Source: Dyadobacter soli (lineage in GTDB: Bacteria; Bacteroidota; Bacteroidia; Cytophagales; Spirosomataceae). From it: a stretch of 64,000 nt of DNA. The notes below the pieces were generated by a model that worked only from the letters and a program-made list of their open reading frames with translations, was not told the DNA's origin and did not search any database. The DNA lies in NCBI RefSeq assembly GCF_900101885.1, contig NZ_FNAN01000028.1:1-64000 (forward strand), given 5' to 3'. This document shows, in pieces, positions 58,055-64,000 of the stretch. Position 1 is the first letter of the stretch. Each line of letters starts with the position of its first letter. The position numbers and the translations under genes were made by a program.

Positions 58055-59329
58055 ATGTCTTACATAGAACCGGCTCCGATTAAGGATAAAGACAATCCGT
58101 TGGAGTCAATGATGCAGCGATTCGATAAGGCGGTAGACCTCCTCGGCATTTCGGAAGAAATGTATTACATCCTCAAAGTGCCCCGTAAACAGGTAACAGT
58201 CGGGCTTCCGGTAACGATGGATTCAGGCGAGATCCGGACATTCGAAGGTTACCGCGTGATCCACTCCACAATTCTCGGCCCCAGCAAGGGCGGCATCCGT
58301 TTCGATCCCGACGTCAACCTCGACGAGGTACGCGCATTGGCCGCATGGATGACGTGGAAATGCGCGGTGGTCGATATTCCTTATGGCGGTGCGAAAGGCG
58401 GAGTGGCGTGTAACCCGCGCGAAATGTCGCCCGGAGAGATCGAGCGCCTCATGCGCGCGTACACGACGGCATTGCTGGATGTTTTCGGCCCGGATCAGGA
58501 CATTCCTGCCCCGGATATGGGCACCGGCCCGCGTGAAATGGCGTGGCTGATGGACGAGTATTCCAAATCAAAAGGCATGACGATCCCGGCCGTGGTGACG
58601 GGCAAGCCACTTGTGCTCGGCGGCTCATTGGGCCGTACCGAGGCGACTGGCCGCGGTGTAATGGTTTCCGCATTGGCGGGTATGGAAAAACTGCGCATTA
58701 ACCCCTACCGTGCCACGGCGGCGGTACAGGGCTTTGGCAATGTAGGCTCGCATGCGGCCCTACTCCTGCGCGAGCGCGGGACGGCCATCCACGCGATCAG
58801 CGACATTTCGGGGGCATATTATAACGATAAGGGTATCGACGTGGCCGACGCGATCGCCTACCGCGACGCTAACAAAGGGTCCTTGGAAGGTTATGTCAAA
58901 GCGGAGCTCATTTCCGGCGACGACCTTTTCACATTGCCCGTGGATGTACTTGTGCCGGCTGCGAAGGAAGACGTGATCACCCGCAAGAATGTATCCAGCA
59001 TCCAGGCGCGCATGATCGTCGAGGGCGCCAACGGCCCGACGTCGGCCAAAGCAGACGACATTATCAATGAAAAGGGCATTATGGTGGTGCCCGACATCCT
59101 CGCCAATGCAGGCGGCGTGACGGTTTCCTATTTCGAATGGGTGCAAAACCGGATCGGCTACAAATGGACGCTCGAACGTATCAACCGCCGCACCGACCGC
59201 ATTATGAAGGATGCATTTGATAAAGTGTATGAAACTTCGCTGAAATACAAGGTGTCGCTGCGCATTGCGGCATACATCGTGGCGATCGACAAGGTTGCCA
59301 GTACGTACAAATATCGCGGGGGATTTTGA
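58055..59329 (+). CDS. gdhA: Glu/Leu/Phe/Val dehydrogenase, probable glutamate dehydrogenase
   Basis: 424 residues. The N-terminal part has the catalytic loop VVDIPYGGAKGGVACNP (Lys114), PAPDMGTGPREMAWLMDEYSK, TGKPLVLGGSLGRTEATGRGVMV and the NAD-binding VQGFGNVGSHAALLLRERGTAIHAISD, with the later IVEGANGPTSAKADDIINEKGIMVVPDILANAGGVTVSYFEWVQN. The 420-residue length and the PAPDMGTG form are those of NAD- or NADP-linked small glutamate dehydrogenases (hexameric). Interconverts glutamate and 2-oxoglutarate with ammonia. Confidence 0.92.
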   Translation: MSYIEPAPIKDKDNPLESMMQRFDKAVDLLGISEEMYYILKVPRKQVTVGLPVTMDSGEIRTFEGYRVIHSTILGPSKGGIRFDPDVNLDEVRALAAWMTWKCAVVDIPYGGAKGGVACNPREMSPGEIERLMRAYTTALLDVFGPDQDIPAPDMGTGPREMAWLMDEYSKSKGMTIPAVVTGKPLVLGGSLGRTEATGRGVMVSALAGMEKLRINPYRATAAVQGFGNVGSHAALLLRERGTAIHAISDISGAYYNDKGIDVADAIAYRDANKGSLEGYVKAELISGDDLFTLPVDVLVPAAKEDVITRKNVSSIQARMIVEGANGPTSAKADDIINEKGIMVVPDILANAGGVTVSYFEWVQNRIGYKWTLERINRRTDRIMKDAFDKVYETSLKYKVSLRIAAYIVAIDKVASTYKYRGGF

Positions 59330-59423
59330 CGTTAACAATTTCTTAACAAGCCACTTCCGATACGAAACCGAATCTAAACCGGTTTCAAAGTGTTAACTTT
59401 AAGGCTAAATTTTCAACAGATTC

Positions 59424-59459
59424 GCATTACGCCGGGGCGACGATGCTCCGGTGTAATGC
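59424..59459. other. Hairpin in the leader of the histidine kinase gene
   Basis: GCATTACGCCGG (59424-59435) pairs with CCGGTGTAATGC (59448-59459) over 12 positions with one G-U/T pair; loop 12 nt. Neither side has a T run, so not a normal terminator. It ends 15 bp before the kinase ATG and may affect translation. Confidence 0.5.
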
Positions 59460-59474
59460 AAGCTTTAAAGTACC

Positions 59475-60566
59475 ATGTCGTTAAGTCCGCGTTTTATTGC
59501 CGTCATCCTGGCGTTTCTGATATCCCTCATTACCACCGCATTCCTTGCATTTGTGGATGGTGTTTCCAAAGGGATGCTGTTCGTTTCGGCCATTTCTTCC
59601 TTCATTTCTTCGTTCTTCCTGGTGCTTTATGCGGTTGACATTCTGGTTTTCCGCGAGGTGAACAAAATGTACCGGACAATCCACAAGCTCAAAATGCGGG
59701 ATTTCAATATGGCCCCGCGCAAGAGGCTGATCAGGGAATCCAATCCGTTGAAAACAATCAACGATGAAATTTTTGTTTATGTAACCAAAAAACAAAAAGA
59801 GATCGACGAGCTGAAAAAGCTGGAACTCTTCCGCAGGGAATTCCTCGCCGATGTATCCCACGAGTTTAAAACCCCCATTTTCGCAGCGCAAGGTTTTATC
59901 CACACGCTGCTGGATGGCGCAATGGACGATGACAACGTCCGTGAACGCTTTTTGCGCAAAGCCGCCAACAACCTCGATAGCCTCGATGTGTTGGTGAAAG
60001 ACTTGCTCGTGCTTTCGCAGATGGAAACCGGGGATATCAAGATGAATATCATGCCGACCGATCTCCGCAAGCTTACCCTCAGTATTTTCAGTAGACTCGA
60101 ACACATTGCCAAAAATCGCAACGTGACTCTGAAAGTCAAACCGGACGATATGCCGGAAGTGTGGATCAAAGCCGATGCCGACCGGATGGAGCAAGTAATG
60201 CTCAACCTGATCGAGAATGCGATCAAATACGGCAATGAGAACGGCAAGGTGATCGTGCATTTCAGCGAGAGCAAAAAATACATTGAAGTGGAAGTGAAAG
60301 ACAACGGCCCCGGCATTCCACACGAGCATTTGAACCGCATTTTCGAGCGCTTTTACCGCATCGACAAGAGCCGCAGCAAAGAAATCGGCGGTACCGGTTT
60401 GGGACTTGCCATTGTTAAGCATATATTGAATGCCCACGACACCAAAATCGCCGTGATGTCGAAGCCGGACAAGGGTACTACGTTTTCATTCAAGCTGGAA
60501 AAAGCGTATCACCAGCATTTGCCGGAACCGAAAACGGACGACGTCGTGAATCAGTTGAATCCATAA
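59475..60566 (+). CDS. Sensor histidine kinase (PhoR-like)
   Basis: 363 residues. Two N-terminal membrane segments (about 7-25 and 30-55) with very little outside them, so no large sensor domain. Then a linker (about 60-110), the dimerisation box FLADVSHEFKTPIFAAQG with phospho-acceptor His129, and a catalytic domain with NLIENAIKYGNENG (N box), KDNGPGIPHEHLNRIFERFYR (D and F boxes) and GGTGLGLAIVKHI (G box). Orthology to PhoR or similar cannot be shown. No response regulator gene is adjacent: it is an orphan. Confidence 0.92.
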   Translation: MSLSPRFIAVILAFLISLITTAFLAFVDGVSKGMLFVSAISSFISSFFLVLYAVDILVFREVNKMYRTIHKLKMRDFNMAPRKRLIRESNPLKTINDEIFVYVTKKQKEIDELKKLELFRREFLADVSHEFKTPIFAAQGFIHTLLDGAMDDDNVRERFLRKAANNLDSLDVLVKDLLVLSQMETGDIKMNIMPTDLRKLTLSIFSRLEHIAKNRNVTLKVKPDDMPEVWIKADADRMEQVMLNLIENAIKYGNENGKVIVHFSESKKYIEVEVKDNGPGIPHEHLNRIFERFYRIDKSRSKEIGGTGLGLAIVKHILNAHDTKIAVMSKPDKGTTFSFKLEKAYHQHLPEPKTDDVVNQLNP

Positions 60567-60595
60567 TCAATTTCTAACACCATAAACCATTATCC

Positions 60596-60895
60596 ATGTT
60601 TATCCACAATGTATTCTTCTGGTTGAAGGAGAAGGACAACGAAGAAGCAAGACAAGCCCTGCTCGCTGGCATTAAATCACTCGAAGCGATCGAATCCATC
60701 GAATCGGCATATATCGGCCCGCCTGCTGCGACCCGCAGACCGGTGATCGACGCTACTTACGATTTCGCGGAGATCCTGATTTTCAATGACGAGGCCGGAC
60801 ATGACGTGTACCAGGTACACCCGCTGCACAAGAAATTCGTAGAAGAATGCGCGCACCTTTGGGAGAAAGTTGTGATCTACGACGTAGAAGCATAA
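60596..60895 (+). CDS. Dabb-family (stress-responsive A/B barrel) protein
   Basis: 99 residues. FIHNVFFWLKEKDNEEARQALLAGIKSLEAIESIESAYIGPPA, then YDFAEILIFNDEAGHDVYQVHPLHKKFVEECAHLWEKVVIYDVEA, the ferredoxin-like alpha/beta dimer pattern with the conserved HPxHxxF motif (VHPLHKKF, about 77-84). Often a small ligand-binding or catalytic protein; function unclear. Follows the kinase by 30 bp and probably shares its transcript. Confidence 0.9.
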   Translation: MFIHNVFFWLKEKDNEEARQALLAGIKSLEAIESIESAYIGPPAATRRPVIDATYDFAEILIFNDEAGHDVYQVHPLHKKFVEECAHLWEKVVIYDVEA

Positions 60896-60907
60896 TCCCT
60901 AATATTT

Positions 60908-61016
60908 GTTAACAAGTTATCCACACGCCAAATGTGTATAACTTGTTAACAACTTCAAAAAATCAAGATTTCCAGCTAGTTAAGCTATATTTAAGCAATA
61001 TCCACACTGTGGATAA
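60908..61016. other. Cluster of four DnaA boxes with two palindromes (candidate origin-like element)
   Basis: Perfect boxes TTATCCACA at 60917-60925 (+) and its complement TGTGGATAA at 61008-61016 (-); TGTGTATAA (TTATACACA) at 60933-60941 (-); ATATCCACA, one mismatch, at 60998-61006 (+). Boxes 1 and 2 sit in a large inverted repeat GTTAACAAGTTAT...ATAACTTGTTAAC (60908-60950; 18-bp arms with one mismatch). Boxes 3 and 4 form TATCCACA-C-TGTGGATA. An AT-rich stretch (60951-60997) separates the pairs. The pattern is like a bacterial replication origin or a DnaA-titrating site. Gene orientation around it shows no clear switch, and no dnaA is near. Confidence 0.65.
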
Positions 61017-61103
61017 CTTTTGCAGCCTCTCTCGATCACCTGCTCCGCGGCACTATTCAACGGTCCTATTCGTTCTTTAAACAGTACAAAACGAATTAGA
61101 ACC

Positions 61104-61400
61104 GTGAAAAAGAACAGAGTTTTGCTGTCGGTCGTCATGATGCTGATCGCAGCTATATCGATTTCATCTTGTACCTACCGCTCCTATGAGCCGGGCTACG
61201 ATTACGGCTACCGGCATGGTTACAGGTACTATCACGCTCCGCCACCACCGCGTGTGGTTGTGGTGAAACCCGCACCAAGGCGCATTATCTATGCCGACCG
61301 CCATCATTACCGCCGGCATGACAACCGGGCTTACCGCAAACAATACCACCGGAACGACCATTATGGAAACAATGGCCGTCACCGCGGACCCAGACGATAA
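61104..61400 (+). CDS. Small basic His/Tyr/Arg-rich lipoprotein
   Basis: 98 residues from the GTG at 61104, which sets the lipobox (SISSC, Cys23) after a normal signal; an upstream in-frame ATG at 61020 would put 28 extra residues before it. The mature part is extraordinary in composition: Tyr/Gly/His repeats (YEPGYDYGYRHGYRYYHA), a PPPPRVVVVKPAPRRII segment, then HHYRRHDNRAYRKQYHRNDHYGNNGRHRG. No Lys/Asp-rich or enzymatic motif. Likely an envelope stress or metal/nucleic-acid-binding protein (guess). Terminator follows. Confidence 0.7.
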   Translation: MKKNRVLLSVVMMLIAAISISSCTYRSYEPGYDYGYRHGYRYYHAPPPPRVVVVKPAPRRIIYADRHHYRRHDNRAYRKQYHRNDHYGNNGRHRGPRR

Positions 61401-61419
61401 TTGACAACCATTTTTTGAG

Positions 61420-61472
61420 GAAAAGGCCGGATACTGTGCACTATGTCACTTTTATCCGGCCTTTTCTTTTTA
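61420..61472 (+). terminator. Terminator after the basic lipoprotein gene
   Basis: GAAAAGGCCGGATA (61420-61433) and TATCCGGCCTTTTC (61453-61466), perfect 14-bp arms, followed by TTTTTATTTT. Confidence 0.92.
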
Positions 61473-61528
61473 TTTTGCAACCTATGGAAACTTGTATTAA
61501 TGAATAAAACCTCTACCAAAATCTAATC

Positions 61529-62929
61529 ATGCTGGCTTTTTCCATATTGGCATATTTGCTGGCAAACCTCGGAATTGGCCTCTGGGCTTCCAAAAGAATC
61601 ACCACTACCCAGGATTTCGTGCTCGCAGGACGGCAGTTGCCGCTCATGCTGGCCGCTTCCGCCACATTTGCGACGTGGTTCGGGTCCGAAACCATTATGG
61701 GCGCCCCCACCGAGTTCATCGAGCATGGTGTGTTGGGCATTATCGAAGATCCGTTCGGTGCTTCCTTATGCCTTTTCCTGGTGGGAATTTTCTTCGCGCG
61801 GCGGTTCTACAAAATGAATATTATAACATTTTGTGACTTTTTCAGGATCCGTTATGGGCGTAATGCCGAGCTGCTTTCCGCCATTCTGATCATTCCTTCC
61901 TATTTCAGCTGGATAGCGGCCCAGTTGCTCGCAATGGGCATTGTACTGAAAGTCGTGCTGGGCTGGTCGTTGCTGATGTGCATTCTGGCAAGTTCGTTCG
62001 TCGTGATACTGTACACGATCTGGGGCGGCATGTGGTCGATATCGATCACCGATTTTATCCAAACGATCATGATTATTGTCGGCCTGCTCATTGTGGCGGC
62101 AGTGTTGTACGAGGAAGTAGGCGGTTTCCAGCCGTTGATCGACGCCGCACCGGCCGGGTTTTTCCGCTTTTTCCCAGAAAACACCCTCAAAGGCCACCTC
62201 GAATACTTCGCGGCGTGGATTACCATCGGCCTCGGGTCCATTCCGCAGCAGGATGTTTTTCAAAGGGTCATGTCGGCCAAATCGGCCCGCGTATCGGTAC
62301 AGTCGACGCTCTTGTCCTCATTCATGTACCTCACGATAGCCCTGCTACCGCTGTTCATCGGACTTTGCGGGCACCATTTATATCCCGGCGAAGAAAAGGA
62401 CGGGCAGATGATCATCCCGAGCATGGTTTTGAAACACATGAGCCTGCCGCTTCAAATCCTGTTCTTCGGCGCATTGGTTTCCGCCATTCTCAGCACTACG
62501 AGCAGTGCCATTATGGCCCCTGCGGTAGTTTTGGGTGAGAATATTTTCAAATTCTTCAAACCGGATCTCGGTGACCGGCAACTGCTGAAAATCATCCGTA
62601 TGGGCATCGTCGGCATCACGGCGGTCTGCATTTTCATGGCCGCCACCCGTGAAAGTATATTCGAACTTGTAGCGGAATCGTCCGCATTCAGCCTGGTATC
62701 GCTGTTTGTTCCGCTCGCGGCGGGGCTTTACTGGAAATCCAGCAATACCCTCGGCTGCATACTTTCTATGGTCGTTGGGCTGGCGGTGTGGCTGGTTTGT
62801 GTTTTTATTGAAACAGAATACCCCGCCCTCGTTTACGGACTTCTCGCAAGCTTTCTGGGCATGGCAGTCGGCTGGCTTTGGGGAAAAATAGCGGGAAAGA
62901 CTGTCACCAGTAGCGCGTCAGCTTCCTGA
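61529..62929 (+). CDS. Sodium:solute symporter family transporter
   Basis: 466 residues with 12-13 hydrophobic segments. ILAYLLANLGIGLWASKRITTTQDFVLAGRQLPLMLAASATFATWFGSETIMGAPTEFIEHG (about 6-70) is the SSS opening, with the substrate- and sodium-site residues. Later GLGSIPQQDVFQRVMSAKSARVSVQSTLLSSFMYLTIALLPLFIGL and GALVSAILSTTSSAIMAPAVVLGENI carry the SSS signature near 310-335. The family imports sugars, amino acids or vitamins with sodium; substrate not clear. Confidence 0.9.
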   Translation: MLAFSILAYLLANLGIGLWASKRITTTQDFVLAGRQLPLMLAASATFATWFGSETIMGAPTEFIEHGVLGIIEDPFGASLCLFLVGIFFARRFYKMNIITFCDFFRIRYGRNAELLSAILIIPSYFSWIAAQLLAMGIVLKVVLGWSLLMCILASSFVVILYTIWGGMWSISITDFIQTIMIIVGLLIVAAVLYEEVGGFQPLIDAAPAGFFRFFPENTLKGHLEYFAAWITIGLGSIPQQDVFQRVMSAKSARVSVQSTLLSSFMYLTIALLPLFIGLCGHHLYPGEEKDGQMIIPSMVLKHMSLPLQILFFGALVSAILSTTSSAIMAPAVVLGENIFKFFKPDLGDRQLLKIIRMGIVGITAVCIFMAATRESIFELVAESSAFSLVSLFVPLAAGLYWKSSNTLGCILSMVVGLAVWLVCVFIETEYPALVYGLLASFLGMAVGWLWGKIAGKTVTSSASAS

Positions 62930-62934
62930 GCTGA

Positions 62935-64000
62935 TCAGGCTGTTTCGGCCTCGGCTTTGCGGTCCCAACCGGCGAGCGCATTCAGATTCACCGCTTCCCT
63001 GTCCGCCTGCATAATCACTTCCAGTTCTTCGATATGCTGCCGCGCAGCGTGGATGTATTCTTCGTCGTTCCGGATGCTGGATAAGTGCTTCAATGTACGT
63101 TCGTCGTGGATGAAGAACGTTTTCGCCATGCGCGTCGCCTCGTGCGCGCGGTGCCCGAGCAGTTTCAATGCATCCACGCCCAGTCTCAGGCTGGTATCGA
63201 ATGTTTCCCGGTAAATATGCATAATACCCGCATTCATGAGGTCGTAGGCATCGTTGCGGTTGGTCGAGCGTACGAGAATGTGCAGGTTAGGGAAATGCTT
63301 TTTAACTGTTTCAATTAATTCCAGCCGCTTTTCCTCGTCACTGATCGCGATAATGATCATCTGCGCGCGGCCCGCACCGGCAATGTCGAGCAATTCGTAG
63401 CGCGTAGCATCGCCATAATACACTTTGAGGCCCACGCGGCGCAGGAAATCGACATTGTCGCTGTCGTTATCCAGTACCGTCGCCTCCACGCCATTCGCCC
63501 GCAAGAAACGCCCCACGATGTTGCCGAAATGTCCGTAACCGGCGATGATCACCGGATTATCCTCTTCTTCGACGTCGCTCGGCCGAACGGACGTTTGCAA
63601 TCCTGCGCTCACGAGGCAGAAGCGCGTCAGGATGAACTTCTCATTCACCATCATCGCCAGCGGCGTCATAGCCATGCTGATCGCCACCACGGCGGTCATC
63701 GTGTCGGATATTTCTTTACCCAAAACCCCCTCCTGTACGGAAAAGCTGAGCAATACGAATGCGAACTCACCGATCTGGCTCAGCCCGATGCTGAATATGA
63801 AGTTCTGCGCATTACGCACTTCGAATATTTTACCTAAAACAAAAAGAACGGCCATTTTCAGCGCCATTAGTCCGGCCACTAACCCGATGATCAGCAGCGG
63901 CTTGGAAGTTACCAATGCAAAATCGATGGACGAACCTACCGAAATGAAGAACAATCCCAACAGCAAACCTTTGAAAGGATCGATCGAACTTTCGAGCTCG
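62935..64000 (-). CDS. KefB/KefC-like cation:proton antiporter, partial (5' end outside)
   Basis: The frame runs through the right edge; the first 11 codons visible read ELESSIDPFKG before LLLGLFFISVG, the typical antiporter membrane segment. About 355 codons are seen. The membrane part (LLGLFFISVGSSIDFALV, GLMALKMAVLFVLGK, QIGEFAFVLLSFS, MTAVVAISMAMTPLAMM) is followed by a TrkA-N (NAD-binding) domain: DNPVIIAGYGHFGNIVGRFLRANGVEATVLDNDSDNVDFLRRVGLKVYYGDATRYELLD. The tail is a charged helix (RKAEAETA). Probably potassium or sodium/proton exchange gated by a cytoplasmic nucleotide. Confidence 0.88.
   Translation of the reverse strand, partial: ELESSIDPFKGLLLGLFFISVGSSIDFALVTSKPLLIIGLVAGLMALKMAVLFVLGKIFEVRNAQNFIFSIGLSQIGEFAFVLLSFSVQEGVLGKEISDTMTAVVAISMAMTPLAMMVNEKFILTRFCLVSAGLQTSVRPSDVEEEDNPVIIAGYGHFGNIVGRFLRANGVEATVLDNDSDNVDFLRRVGLKVYYGDATRYELLDIAGAGRAQMIIIAISDEEKRLELIETVKKHFPNLHILVRSTNRNDAYDLMNAGIMHIYRETFDTSLRLGVDALKLLGHRAHEATRMAKTFFIHDERTLKHLSSIRNDEEYIHAARQHIEELEVIMQADREAVNLNALAGWDRKAEAETA

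Noticed and set aside
59481..60437. 318-codon minus-strand frame opposite the histidine kinase
   Set aside because: The kinase's H, N, D, F and G boxes are all intact on the plus strand.
1..64000. Prophage, integrative element or CRISPR-Cas system anywhere in the window
   Set aside because: No integrase, phage structural gene, Cas gene or repeat-spacer array was seen; the only mobile DNA is the partial ISAon1-type gene and short palindromes.

Overview
The window is a 64 kb piece of a Bacteroidota chromosome, most likely Cytophagales (Dyadobacter-like; this rank is inference). The signs are: promoters of the TTG-N19/20-TAnnTTTG type instead of -35/-10 boxes; many SusC-era protein families (TonB_C fused to M56 peptidases, DUF6934, Uma2, ISAon1); a Tgt that lacks the zinc cysteines, as in other Bacteroidota; almost no Shine-Dalgarno sequences; and several TTG/GTG starts.  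Layout. 1-510: the 5' part of an ISAon1-type transposase gene running off the left edge, beside tRNA-Asn(GTT). 0.6-3.9 kb: housekeeping genes (rsmG, a membrane glycosyltransferase, tgt). 4.1-5.6 kb: an OmpA-type cell-wall-anchored outer-membrane protein. 5.7-15.8 kb: an exopolysaccharide locus (glf, a Wzc-like tyrosine kinase, then seven tightly overlapping genes with a neuB-neuC-neuA nonulosonic-acid set, two transferases and a Wzy-like polymerase). 16-27.7 kb: core genes (terC, dnaG, a lipoprotein, YtxH, a YCF48-like repeat protein, a bacillithiol-reductase-like flavoprotein, pabB-pabC, priA, pyk). 28.0-31.9 kb: a BlaI-type repressor with two BlaR1/M56-TonB fusion proteins, preceded by a tandem dyad operator on the promoter. 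31.9-36.2 kb: a Gfo/Idh oxidoreductase, ExbB/ExbD, Uma2, and a lipoprotein/barrel pair.  36.2-43.1 kb is the most unusual part: an apparent metal (probably copper) handling operon made of an MbnP-like lipoprotein, an MbnH/MauG-like di-haem peroxidase, two paralogous membrane-anchored small proteins with a C-x9-CDGKCYLAK signature, a TonB-dependent receptor and a PepSY membrane protein. 43.2-50.2 kb: a DUF6787-like protein, mscS, ffh, a barrel protein, a secreted phosphodiesterase, an unknown secreted protein and an isolated nuoN. 50.2-52.2 kb: a degenerating tandem array of DUF6934 genes, each coupled to a tiny 'FEKKRLDAIE' protein, with a duplicated relic of the 3' end of nuoN showing how the array arose. 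52.2-64 kb: GumN/TraB protein, M28 peptidase, typA, a Cys-rich lipoprotein, glutamate dehydrogenase, an orphan histidine kinase, a Dabb protein, a striking intergenic cluster of DnaA boxes (60.9-61.0 kb), a basic lipoprotein, a sodium:solute symporter and a KefB-like antiporter cut by the right edge.  All functional names come from reading the translated sequence; no database search was run.
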